Positions 36,401 through 49,000 of a stretch of 64,000 bases of DNA are shown here, piece after piece. This DNA is from Amyelois transitella (lineage: Eukaryota; Arthropoda; Insecta; Lepidoptera; Pyralidae). The stretch is taken from the NCBI RefSeq assembly GCF_032362555.1, contig NC_083508.1, positions 10,755,001-10,819,000 on the forward strand. The letters are read 5' to 3'. The notes below the pieces were generated by a model. The model had not been told where the DNA came from and did no database searches. It saw only the letters and a list, made by a program, of their open reading frames with translations. How positions within the stretch are numbered: position 1 is the first letter of the stretch; each line of letters begins with the position of its first letter. The translations under genes were made by a program, and so were the position numbers.

Positions 36401-39385
36401 CTTGCAATGAATAAATATATTTTCTTGTTACTGTGTAAATTTCTATGCAATAAAGATATTACAAACAAACAAAGCAAACTAACATCATCAGTTCGTAAAA
36501 TATTTATCAAAAGATTTATACCATAGGTATCGGGTTTATACATATTATAGAAAAGGTGTGGCGGGCGTGGCAGTTTTATTCGAACCAATGCAAAGTATCG
36601 CACATTCGCTGACGAATGAAGTGGCCTCCCACAAAATATTCACATTTTAGTCATTCTCCGTTTTTCTAACTAGGTACCTATCCGTGCAATCAAAAATAAC
36701 GTGACTCTATGATTTGTCTTTTTTGATTGCAACGCACAGCTCAAATCGCTGCGTCTAGAAATTTCAAATCTGGCATGCAGGGCACAGGGCCTTAGTCTAG
36801 GGATTTACTAAGAGAGGATTTCCCCATATACCCACCAGAACAGAAATTGAATGTTGTTTTTTTCTAAAACCGATGAAATGTTGATGTTCCCGAAACCGCC
36901 GATTGCATGAAGAGAGTTATGAATGTGGATGAAGCGAAAGAAGTATGCAGAGATAGTGGCAAGTAGAAAGAGGTAGTCTCTGCGTACCCCTCCGGGAAAG
37001 AGGCGTGATTTAATGTATGTATGTTTTTTCTCAAACGGAAGCTTACTTTAGTAGTTTCACTGTAGGTATTAATCAATAAATATGTTTGCAGTTCTCAGTG
37101 TTCCTGCTGCTGATCTTCGTCGCGGAGGTGGCTGTGGGCATCACCGGCTACGTGAAGCACAAGGACCTGGCCGTGAACCTGGAGCGCCGGCTCAATGAGA
37201 CCATAGCCGAGTACCCGAACAACCCTAACGTTAGGGAGACCTTCGACATTATCCAGACCGATGTAAGTGTTTAGAAAAAAATTTCAGTTTAAAAGTCGTT
37301 TTAAGTCAGTTTCTTTCTTTTGCCGTTAGACCCAGTTACATCCTCAAACCATAGCCGAGTACCCGAACAACGCAAACGTTATTAAGACCGATACACACAT
37401 ATGGTCACGTCTATATCCCTTGCGGGGTAGATAGAGCCAACAGTCTTGAAATGACTGAATGGCCACGTTCAGCTATTTGGCTTAATGATAGAATTGAGAT
37501 TCAAATAGTGACAGGTTGCTAGCCTATCGCCTAAGAATCCCAAGTTTGTACGCCTATCCCTTAGTCGCCTTTTACGACATTCATGGGAAAGAGATGGCGT
37601 GGTCCTATTCTTTTTTGTATTGGTGCCGGAAGCCACACGGCAAATTCAGACCGATATAAGTATTTTAAAAAGTTTTCAGTTTAAAATCTTCTTCCTTCTC
37701 CTTGTGTTAGTTCCGATTATATCCTCCGTATAAGTTTGTGGTGCACCCTTTACACCATGATTCTGGTTTCGGTGTGGTTTTTACAAACCTAACTGCAACC
37801 ATTGAAGGGGTAACCTAACCCATATTGTATCTCAGTAAAATCCAGGGTCAACCTAACCCATTAGTCCCCTTTCCCTTTGTCGCCTTTTGCTACATCAATA
37901 ATTTCCTATTAAGTTAATATTCCTATTGAGTTAAATTGATCCTGTTTCAAAGTGTTGGGAATCAAACACTTTCCTTCGTGGGGGTACTAAAATATTGCCA
38001 ATTGCTTGTGCCAGTTTACCAATATAATAAGTACCAATTACAAAATCATTGTTATTCAATAAATTCAGAATAATCACACAGACCGAACAGTTAGGCTTTT
38101 TTTCAACTATATAAGTATATAGTTGACAAATTTTTGAAGAATTACCACTCGAACTGCATAATCACGAAATTGATTTAGAACATCACGGCGCTAGCATATC
38201 CGATGGGTTTATGTAGGTACAATATGAACGTATATTTATACAAGATAAAGCATTGCTTATCACCCATTAGTTCGACGAACCACTTTATACGTATATATTG
38301 TAGGTTATCAAAATCAATATGACTCAGTGGAACAAAGAAGCGACAGTTATATTTTTTAAAAAACGAGCACATTTTTGTTGTTACTTGTATTTACTAGAGA
38401 TGAATGAAGGACGCTCCACAAAGTATCTGCAGTAGCAGCCAAATATCATTCATTCATTATACCCAGAATAGCATAGACAATTCAAATCATTCTGTCAATT
38501 TTCGGAATGTTTTGTCACGTACATACAAACAAGCATGTCTTTATCCCTAACGGGATAGACAAGCCAACAGTCAGAAAATACGGAAAGGTCACGTTTATCT
38601 GTATGGCTAAATGATAAAATAGTCCTGTCATTTATATAAAGCTTTTATGCCCAAGTCCGTCCTCTTTTAAATTAAAATTCCTACTAAACCTGCTCCTGTT
38701 AGCATTTTAAAAAAAAAGGGAGCCTATGTGTAAACTAAAAAAATTAACTCATTCATACAAAATTTCATCAAAATCGCTTCAAGCGGTTTAACCGGCAAAG
38801 TTTTTCCACATGCGCTGTAACACAAGATACAATATGACGAGTTTATATAAATCAACGTGTAATCTTAATAAATTCCAGCTCCAATGCTGCGGCGTTCGCG
38901 GCCCTGAAGACTGGCACAACGCTACTCTCCCGGGGTCCTGCTGCTCGGCGCTCGACTTCAAAGAGGACGGAGTCCTCTCCGACTGTACTGTGAACGCGCC
39001 CGCAGTCCACAAGGACGGCTGCCTTGCTGTCATCAAGGAAAACTTGGAGACGATCGCTTTACTGCTCGGAGCGACTGGACTTGGCATCGCTATTGTACAG
39101 GTGGGAATAAATTTAATATCCATCGTCATAGATATCATGATAATAAATAAAATAATAATGATATTATGCAAGCATGAAGCAAGCTAAATTATTTGTACTG
39201 CCCCACGAGGCTTGTGGGCACGATTTTTGTCTGCGGAATTTTCTACAAGTTGATTGATAGAACTAGCGAGCATGTTCTGTCCCTACATGAACAGTTAACA
39301 TATTTTTTTTCTGTTTCAGTTGCTGGGAGTAATATTCGCTTGCTGTCTCGCTCGCTCCATACGTAGCCAGTATGAGACGGTGTAA
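27402..39385 (+). CDS. Tetraspanin E (five coding exons, opposite strand)
   Basis: Coding exons: 27402-27467, 28473-28664, 37092-37262, 38879-39100 and 39320-39385. All are phase 0 with GT-AG ends, giving 238 residues. It starts MALSCGMSCVKYLLFLFNLL, with juxtamembrane cysteines typical of palmitoylated tetraspanins. TM2 ends FFGCCGAVKENHCM. Exon 3 is TM3 with an NET sequon. Exon 4 begins LQCCGVRGPEDWHNAT, with GSCC, SDC and DGC, so the large loop has six cysteines. Exon 5 ends TM4 with LLGVIFACCLARSIR and a short tail. The GCCGA motif and CCLA ending resemble the CD9/Tsp42Ee-type group more than genes A-D. A splice acceptor about 35 bp before the ATG suggests an upstream non-coding exon. Intron 2 is 8.4 kb and full of repeats. 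Intron 3 holds a partial copy of exon 3. A poly(A) signal lies 650 bp after the stop. Confidence 0.94.
28268..28355 (-). repeat. S1 SINE fragment
   Basis: TATATCCCTTGCGGGGTAGT, CAACAGTCTCGAAAAGAC and GAAAGGCCAGG. Intron 1 of tetraspanin E. Confidence 0.7.
28796..29008 (+). repeat. S2 SINE, tRNA-derived, best copy
   Basis: A box TGGCGCAGCGG and B box GATTCGAATCC (one mismatch from consensus) with tRNA-like spacing. It then has CTTGGATGTTTATCTATATA and the GAACTTACTTCGAGGCTAAC tail. Intron 2 of tetraspanin E. It is not a tRNA gene: the 3' half of a tRNA is absent. Confidence 0.92.
29180..29310 (+). repeat. R4 interspersed repeat
   Basis: TTCCCGCGGGAATTCCAGGA, AGACCACAAAGAATCTACAC, CTAGCGGTTTGACC and GTCAGTCAGTCATTC. 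Confidence 0.65.
29395..29580 (+). repeat. R4 interspersed repeat
   Basis: CATTCCCGCGAGAATTTTGT, CACATAAGGAACCTATATCC, CCCAGCGGTTTGGG and CAGTTAGTCAGTTAG; second of two R4 copies in direct tandem. Confidence 0.65.
29925..30000 (-). repeat. S3 fragment, diverged
   Basis: CATGCCTCTTTCAGGGTAAA and CACTTTCCATTGCCACAAGC. Intron 2 of tetraspanin E. Confidence 0.55.
30319..30377. repeat. Imperfect hairpin, 20-bp arms
   Basis: CGTGCGAAATACGATCGCTG pairs with the inverse of 30358-30377 at 17 of 20 positions. Intron 2 of tetraspanin E. Confidence 0.8.
31695..31956 (-). repeat. S1 SINE, full length
   Basis: ACATACATACATATGATCAC at the 3' end through CCGGGAACCACACGGCA at the 5' end. One of the most complete copies; useful as the family model. 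Intron 2 of tetraspanin E. Confidence 0.9.
32792..33009 (+). repeat. Lep1/Helitron-like non-autonomous element, full length
   Basis: CCTACTAATATTATAAATGC at the left end, ACCGATTACGGTGGAATTTG inside, and GTCGCGGGCGGCCTCTAGTG at the right end. Intron 2 of tetraspanin E. Confidence 0.78.
34164..34193. repeat. (TATG)n microsatellite
   Basis: About seven tetranucleotide units. Probably the tail of a lost S1/S3 element, since both families end in this unit. Confidence 0.9.
34680..34912 (-). repeat. Helitron/RTE-like interspersed repeat
   Basis: ACCAGCTTTCACCCGCTGCT, GTTTTTACCGGGATGACAAG and AACTTACTTTCGCATTTATA. The same order of words occurs at 45483-45745. Confidence 0.6.
35955..36125 (-). repeat. 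S1 SINE fragment
   Basis: TACGGGGTAGACAGAG, GGCCACTTTCAGCTG and TTAGTCGCCTCTTACGACAT; missing both termini. Intron 2 of tetraspanin E. Confidence 0.75.
36900..37025 (+). repeat. S3 interspersed element
   Basis: GCATGAAGAGAGTTATGAAT, GAAGCGAAAGAAGTATGCAG, CTGCGTACCCCTCCGGGAAA and GATTTAATGTATGTATG. It ends 66 bp before exon 3 of tetraspanin E. Confidence 0.8.
37201..37735 (+). repeat. 148-bp tandem duplication of exon 3 end, tetraspanin E, split by a SINE
   Basis: CCATAGCCGAGTACCCGAAC occurs in exon 3 at 37201 and again in intron 3 at 37349. Homology continues through the donor and about 80 bp of intron. In the second copy the donor GTAAGT has become ATAAGT, and a SINE (37394-37647) is inserted, flanked by the direct repeat AGACCGATA at 37385 and 37648. 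Confidence 0.92.
37394..37647 (-). repeat. S1 SINE, full length, with target-site duplication
   Basis: Runs from ACACATATGGTCACGTC to GCCGGAAGCCACACGGC. It is flanked by AGACCGATA at 37385-37393 and 37648-37656. It interrupts the duplicated exon 3 end of tetraspanin E. Confidence 0.92.
38519..38640 (-). repeat. S1 SINE fragment
   Basis: CGTACATACAAACAAGCATG, CCCTAACGGGATAGACAAG and GGTCACGTTTATCTGTATGG; diverged. Intron 3 of tetraspanin E. Confidence 0.6.
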
Positions 39386-40035
39386 ACAGAACGAAGACGT
39401 CAACTATCTCCATTCAATGTGATTTACTAGTTTATGATCAAATAGCATTAATTTATTTTATTATTGTTATACCAGATTATTTCCAATACTTTTATATGTC
39501 CCATATGTGAAAATAGGTTTACTTGCAACTTTTATTCCTATATGTGTATATTGTAACTCCACAAATCTCATTCTGGTGGGACCGTGTATAAACCACCATT
39601 ACTTTTACTAGTTTTAGAAAAAGGTGTTATTAGAAGTTTATTGTTTTAAAAGTGCCAGTACTATCACATTTTTTCCAAAATTCACAAAAATAATGAGTGG
39701 TGTGCTCAGTGTTAGAAGACTGATATTTCTAATAGAAGATAACTACAGCCAAAATAGATTTCATTAGCATAGAAATCCAAACATGCAGATTTCTGTGAAC
39801 ACCATATCCTTTGCCATTTTTCGTAATTTTTTATAACTTATTCCACTTGATGTGAATTAGATGTAATCAAAGTAGAAATGGTGCACTGTTTAAACATAAT
39901 ATTATTAGTTTTCTTAGAAAAGAAAACTCGTAAGAATATGATGCTATTATAAAAAAATACTATGTCATAATTTATCTCTTTTTGTACTTTATCGATGTGA
40001 AATTAATATTAGATCAGTGTTTGTAGATATATTGT

Positions 40036-40041
40036 AATAAA
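40036..40041 (+). terminator. Poly(A) signal of tetraspanin E
   Basis: AATAAA about 650 bp after the stop. It is about 230 bp from the probable 3' end of the opposing Ubc2 transcript. Confidence 0.55.
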
Positions 40042-40274
40042 AACCAGCATTATCTACAAATACAATATACTTCTTTTATTTCCTCAACCTTCTAACCGGT
40101 TTTGAAATAAGGGATATTACCATATGTGATCTCTGCAAATATCAAGACTAGACTGCTTCTAATAAATTGCAATATAATATCAAAGATTAAAACGCTTTGC
40201 CGTGTGGTATGGTTTGATTACAGTTTATGATATTAAAGAAATAAAACAGCAATCAGTGTCCTAGTTACACACAT

Positions 40275-40280
40275 TTTATT
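40275..40280 (-). terminator. Ubc2: Probable distal poly(A) signal of Ubc2
   Basis: AATAAA on the minus strand, 2.0 kb after the Ubc2 stop. The 40281-42283 stretch has no gene or clear repeat and is best read as a long Ubc2 3' UTR, though nearer AT-rich signals could be used instead. Confidence 0.4.
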
Positions 40281-42283
40281 CACCTATTTTATACCATGAT
40301 ATGAACTGTAACAAAGGATGATTACAAGGGTAAGTTCAAAGTTATGAACATCGAGTTAAGAGGAACTTCAGTCGCGACATTTACAGCGGTCGTATGCAAG
40401 CAACACATTTCGAGTTGTAGTAAAAATTAAAAAATCACATTCGACAAAATATATCCAGTCCCGAATACAGTCGCAGTATTCATCTCTCGTCGTATGTCGC
40501 CAGCATTTGAATCTCACAGCACCAGTTACATCACTTCACCACTCAACACATCGAATCAAAAATATCCCAAAATTCATATTGGTATCACCAAAACATTCAT
40601 ATACGAGCGACATACATTTTTCACTAAATCATTACGATACTAATTCTAATAATTAGGGTTAAGACATACATTATACATTACCTAGACAATAAAATAACTT
40701 ACATCTAATAACTGTTTACAATCTAAACGGAATTAAGGACAGTAACTTCGGAGTGGAGCGGCCAGGTGCCCAAGTTTTGGCACGTCACAGGCAGTTGTGA
40801 GTTGGGCTGTAGTGTAGACTTCATCAAATATCGGAAACTTAAGTCTGATATGTTTCGTTTTAAATAAATCTCTTGGCAATCAATATAAAAACGAATTGAA
40901 ATAACCACACCACAGCAAGATTAAAAAACACATTGACAAGCGTTACCATATAAAAATAAATAGGTTTCTGATTTGAATATATATTTATAGACCAATATAG
41001 TAACGTAGCTATTCTTTCCCATGTAGCCGATAGGAAATTTTAATTTATTTTTTTATTGCACTGAAAATTATTCGGCAATGTTTAAAAAAAATTTCACTAT
41101 CTAACTCGGGAAAATATAGTATAACTATCTAATGACGGATTGGCATAAAAACACCAGAAGTCAATCCATAAACTGATTAATTCATTTAAAAGAAAACCTA
41201 AAGCAGTATATATGTAACCAAATCTCACTAAATGACAAAAAATATTACACATATGGCTTTTTGTCTTAAAAATTCGTATTACATGGAAGTTAGTAATTTG
41301 TTTGAAGTACTGATTTCACTGCAAAGTTTGACACAAAATTGTTTCAGGCAGCATGAAACTATCTGAAACATGGAAACTGGGAGTAAATGAAGGCAGACTT
41401 TACATGAAATAACAGGTTCATTTTGCCTAAACTTAAATCGCCTGTCACAACTTGTCCCTTTTCCTCACTGACTCTACAAAGAATATTTTATAAAGAAAAT
41501 TACCCTGAAATCAAAACATTTTTGCACACAATGCGATTTATTCCCAAAATCATATGGTTCGCAAGTCACGATAAATACATAATACCGCTTAACTGTAACT
41601 ATTTGCAAGTATTTGAGATCATCGCTTTGTTGCGATAAAATTGACTCAATTCACTGGTATTCTACAGTAGACTTACAAGCAAAAATCAATTCAGTTCACA
41701 TTGGCTTATCCTTACCCTCTCACACATAAAAAAAACTGAGTAAGTGTGAAGAGTTTTGACTCGAGCCAAAGTAAATTTACAGATATAGTCAACAAAAAAT
41801 AAAAATGGTGAGGTTGATCACCAACTTAACTTTAGTGTTTAGTGTGTAGAAACTCAGTAAAAAAAATTACTTGATAAATTGCATGACTCGACCCAACCAC
41901 AAGATTGTTTATTACCTTATAGTATTACATTAAATCATTGCATTTACTACTGCTAGAAATATAACAGAAAACCATCAATATCATACTATTTTTTTAGTCT
42001 TCAATTACATGTCAGACCTTCAAAAGTTTCTTGACATCACATTGATCGTAACTAAACATTGATAAGCCATATAAACAAAAGCAGAACTTGCAGCATATTT
42101 GTTACGAGTTTACACAAAATACTAGAGTTTTCAAATATGATGCAAGTTGTGCATACAAGTGATTGGATACTTCGATAACATTGTAAGCTTATATTTACGT
42201 GAGAAAGATGGATTTAGAACAGAAAGGTTATTAGAGTATGATACTTTTAGTTGTTCCTTGGCGTGTGGGCGGAGGCAAAGGAA
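40281..42283 (-). other. Non-coding stretch, probable Ubc2 3' UTR
   Basis: Two kilobases of AT-rich DNA without splice-bounded frames, tandem repeats or recognisable SINEs. The lack of interspersed repeats contrasts with the introns nearby and fits transcribed, constrained sequence. Confidence 0.4.
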
Positions 42284-44145
<1,862 letters not shown>

Positions 44146-44622
44146 CTAAAAGAACCACAACTACTACTAAAACATAACAAAAAAAGAAGCAAACTTAAAA
44201 ACGAAACACAAATTAGCTTTGCTTACTTGCCATGAGAAAATAATCATGCATGTTTCTTTTTAGGAAAAAATAATTGTTGATTTAATCAAAATGGTGATGG
44301 TAGATGATAATTGAAATATATCAACTTTTTGTATGAATCACAGCTTGATACGATGGCGTATAACTTATGACCACAAGGGCAAGGCGGAAAATAAACCAAA
44401 AATAATGCAAAACAACATTATAAAAGTACAAAAGGTGAACTGCATTTTTTTTATTACAAGCATGATCTATCGAAACAAAGACTTTGGAAACCGAAGTCCT
44501 CCGTGGACTTATCAACTGTATCAGAACAAATACAAATGAATGAGTTCTACTTTCAACTGATAATGGAAACAAATCACAGACACGATAAGAAAATAATGGA
44601 AAAAGATTTATTTGTACCTTAC

Positions 44623-44720
44623 GAATAACAGTCGGCCATCTTGTGGGCTGGCGTTATCCGATAAATTAAAATTTTTTGATTCACCGTTGTCCCAATTTAT
44701 GTAAATATGTACCTCCTGGC
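44623..44720 (-). other. Ubc2: Probable non-coding first exon of Ubc2
   Basis: On the minus strand a GTAAGG donor (44622-44617) follows GCCGACTGTTATTC. A matching acceptor TTTTAG lies three bases before the Ubc2 ATG. This defines a leader intron of about 475 bp. The upstream edge of the exon is not visible; I place it near 44720 only as a guide. Confidence 0.55.
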
Positions 44721-46022
44721 ACGGGACAAGGGACACTAAGAAATGCTTCCAGATTATTTACAAATATTGAGATAAACTATGAACATAATCTCGTTGTCAG
44801 ATGCTCCCCACTGCAATTCGGTCAGTCAAAATACATTCCCAATTGATAAAAATTACGGTTATTTCTTTCGGTGAAGTCTAAAAACAAAAATATACCTTGT
44901 TAAAACTATGACTTGTATTTAGCGGTGATCGCCAATTTTCAGCTTGAAATCACTTGTACCACATTTCACTCATCCATTTGTCCATCACCTCACCAACACA
45001 AACATCTACAATACAATAGGATAGGTAGGTAGTCAGAGAATGCACACACTCTCAAATACAAGTATTATAATATCCCACGAATAAGTACAAATCACTTACA
45101 TTGACCTTATAGTACAGGGTTAATAGAACAATAAAATAATGTAAAATCGAACTAAATATTGCAAAGCACATAAAATTCACAGAATTTAACACAACCACTT
45201 TCCGACATTTTCTATCTTTTTTTTTATTTGTAAAGAAAAAAGTAAGCAAGTATTGCCAGGATTTTACTTTTTTAATATTTTGTTTATAGTGAAGTAAAGC
45301 CAATCATTCACAGTGGGTGGACGTGGGCAACCACGACGAAAACATAAAAAACGCTTATAAACAAGGGTAACAAAAACTACAATTTTCCACTCGCTTCCAA
45401 CCCAAAACACACCCACACACTAACATAAATAGGTACTCACTTTTTATTAATTCCTTGATTGGGAAATTTTATTTTTAATAGGTACTAGCTTTTATTTGCA
45501 TCTTAGCCCGCGTGAATTAATCGCCATCTACCAAAAGCGACTGCAAGCATCACCTACAAAAGAATACAATTTTTTTGCAACTAAAAACTTAGTCCCCACA
45601 GAAACTATAGTTTTTACCGGGATGTCCTTTTCCAAACGCTTATTATATATAGGATATTTCAAGAAGATCGATTCAGTAGATAACCCGTAAAGAGGTAACA
45701 GATAAATTAACTTACTTTCGCATTTTTATTATAATTTGAGAAGATCTGGACCATGAACTTTTTAAAATATTATTTTTTATGTTAACTTCATTTTTATTGT
45801 AATGTTGCCAGTTGACAATATGCTGGTTGTGACGTTTGACTTACAACTGTCATTGTCAGTATATGCTGAGAAATAAATGTTGTTTGTTGGATTTGCTGTG
45901 CTGTCTGTTCTTTTGTCGTTTTAGTTTTATTAGTCTTGTGTATTTATTTCTCAATCTAGAGAAACCAAAATTAAACTGAATAGTAAAAACCATTAATTGC
46001 TCAAATATAAAGCTAAGTAAAA
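44721..46022. promoter_or_regulatory. Intergenic region between divergent Ubc2 and PPIL2
   Basis: It separates two housekeeping genes on opposite strands. Most is AT-rich DNA without readable frames; the part at 45483-45745 is an interspersed repeat. PPIL2's start lies about 1.9 kb from the Ubc2 ATG, so the promoters are probably separate. Confidence 0.45.
45483..45745 (-). repeat. Helitron/RTE-like interspersed repeat
   Basis: CTAGCTTTTATTTGCATCTT, AGTTTTTACCGGGATGTCC and TTAACTTACTTTCGCATTTT match the 34680 copy. A short open frame here is part of the repeat. Confidence 0.6.
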
Positions 46023-49000
46023 ATGGGAAAACGACAGCACCAAAAAGATAAAATGTAACAAATAAACCTTACATTACAAACTTCTTACTCGCCAGAAGGA
46101 CATGTTTTTTTAATAAACTTTTCTTTTTTTAGGTACATTACGTACACCGAGTGGACCACTCTTTACGGTGGCAAAAGGTCAGGCACCTCTCGGGAAGAAG
46201 ACACAACTTTCAAAAGACTTCCTTTCGACCACTGCTGCTTGTGTTTACAACCCTTTGATGATCCTTATTGTGACGCTGATGGCAATATATTTGAGTTGCA
46301 GGCCATAATTGACTTCCTGAAAAAATTTAAAGTAAATCCTGTTACGGGGAAGGTAATTTGTTTGTATTTAGTTTTATTGCAACAAGATGGTTCCATTAAT
46401 TCTGAATCCTTAAATCAATAATAATTTTAACAAGCACATACAGATTCAAAGCAACACAGTAAAGTTTAGTTCACTAAATCCAGAAAAATTTTTTTTACAG
46501 AAATTTGATGTCAAACATCTTATCAAACTAAACTTCTTCAAGAATGCTGAAGATGACTACCACTGCCCCGTGTTGTTCAAACCTTTCACTAAAAACTCAC
46601 ACATTGTTGCTATTCGTACAAGTGGCAATGTCTACTCGTACGAAGCAGTTGAACAGCTTAACATCAAAGGGAAGAACTGGAAGGACCTGGTCAATGACAC
46701 TCCGTTCACAAGAAGCGACATCATCACAATACAAGATCCGAATCATTTGAACAAATTTAACATTTCCACCTTTCATCATGTGAAGAATAATTTGAGAGTT
46801 GAAACTGAAGGTATGTTTGTCATACTGCAAAATTAAGTTACAATTGGAAAAAAAGGTGACCTTATCACTAAGTGATCTCTTCTAGGTAACCTGTAAATTA
46901 ATGTAAGGGCTATGTTGTCTGGCATACAGATTTACATAAAAAATAATAATGTGTAATCTGAATAAAGGCTTATTTATTTATTTCTCTGCCAAATTCCATT
47001 TCATGAAGTCATGAAGCTGGTAAATTAATAAAAAAGAACATAATTTTTTTACAGAGGAAATAGCTTTAAGAAAAGACCCTCATGCAAGGCTGAAGACCGT
47101 GTCCGCAGAGACCAAAGACATTCTGCAGGAGTTGGAGAAAGAATACAAGGCCCCGGAAAAGGCAGAAACCAAAAAAGAGGTATGAACTATTGAAATAAGT
47201 ACTAACATTATAATTAAAGTAGTAATCATTAGCTATTTATATATATTAATAACTTTAAATTCAATGAATGGGCTACTGTTGGCATCTACAAAAGTAGAAA
47301 GACTTTGTACGATTTATATGCCCAAAAACAGTATCGATTTGAAAGCGGCTTCGTAGACCATGTTAGGAATTATTCAAAAATTTTCAAAAAAGTATGTCTA
47401 CATGCAAAATCTTTGTTCATTAAAAACAAAATAAGTAATGCTCCTAACAAAACAAAGGAAACCTGGAGTGTTATAAACAAGGAAACTGGTAGAAGTAATT
47501 TTAAAGAAAATATTAATGAAATTATATTTAATGATAGGAAAATTACCTCTACAACAGAAATAGTAAATTTATTTGAACATTTTTTTACAAATATACCGTT
47601 GGAATTAACTTCTAATATTGACTCATGCCCTAATGAAGCTGAAATACTACTTAAAAATAATGTCAGCATTTGCAGTTCCAAATTTAAATTCTTAAATATT
47701 GACCCTACTGACATTATTAATACCTTTAAAGAACTTAATCTGAAAAAGTCTGAGGATTATTGGGGTATGTCGGCTGTTGTGATATGTCATATTATAAATA
47801 TTATAGCTGGGGACTTAGCTTATATATTGAATATATATTGTGTTGACCAAGGGATATTTCCAAATTTAATGAAGTATAGTAAACTAATTCCATTATTCAA
47901 GAAAGGTGAAAAATCAGATCCTGGTAATTATAGACCAATCTCAATTTTACCAATTTTGAGCAAGGTGTTCGAGAGAATCATGCTTAATCAAATGCAGCGT
48001 TACTTTAAGTCTAATAAATTATTTCATAGTCAGCAATACGGCTTTACTGAGGGGAAATGTACAACAGATGCAGGTGTGGCTCTTGTCACTCATATTCTCA
48101 ATGCATGGGAAGACTCACAGGATGCCATCGGAGTGTTTTGCGATCTGACCAAAGCATTTGATTGCGTAGATCATAGAACTCTTCTGCTCAAGCTCGCTCA
48201 TTACGGGTTCGATACTGCTGCCGTTGAACTAATTAAATCATATCTTAGTGATAGATTACAGACGGTAGATTTAAATAAAACAAAATCGAAAGGAGCGACG
48301 GTAAAAATTGGGGTGCCGCAAGGTTCCATTTTGGGACCTTTTCTCTTTCTGATATATATCAACGACCTGCCTTGCATGATTGAGAAACAGACTGGCATCG
48401 TGTTGTTTGCAGATGATACGTCACTAATTTTTAAAATGAACCGCCGTAGCGAAATCTGTGATGATGTGAATAGCACTTTAGCCGCCATCTCTAACTGGTT
48501 TACAATCAACAACTTACTGTTAAATGCAAATAAGACCCAATGCATTAAGTTTACACTTCCCAATGTGCGGCAGGCAAATGTGGATATTAGTATAAGTAGT
48601 AAAAGATTAGATTTTGTTGATAGTACTACTTTCTTAGGAATAACATTAGATTCAAATTTGAAATGGCATGCTCACATTTTAAAACTTTCTAAAAGGCTTA
48701 GTTCTGCAGCATACGCTATTCGTCGTATTAGGCATTTGACGGATGTGGCAACTGCTAAGCTAGTATATTTTAGTTATTTTCATAGTTTAATGTCATATGG
48801 TCTACTGCTTTGGGGATCAGCAGCAGACATACAAACTATTTTTATTTTACAAAAAAGGGCAATTCGATATATCTACGGTCTTAAACAAAGAGATTCCCTT
48901 AGAGATTTTTTCAAAAACCTAAATATTTTAACTTTGCCCTCCCAATACATATTCGATAACATCATGCATGTTAGGAAAAACTTAGACTCTTTCAAAAAAG

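Larger units (their letters stand above)
29010..37091 (+). other. Most of intron 2 of tetraspanin E
   Basis: About 8 kb without an exon. It holds R4, S1, S3, Lep1-like and RTE-like copies, a hairpin and a TATG run, listed separately. Open frames of 60-95 codons here lack splice support and family motifs. Confidence 0.6.

Noticed and set aside
38788-39171. 127-codon open frame on the minus strand
   Set aside because: Antisense to coding exon 4 of tetraspanin E; explained by its GC-rich codons, no family motif.
48201-48563. 120-codon minus-strand frame
   Set aside because: Shadow of the reverse transcriptase frame.
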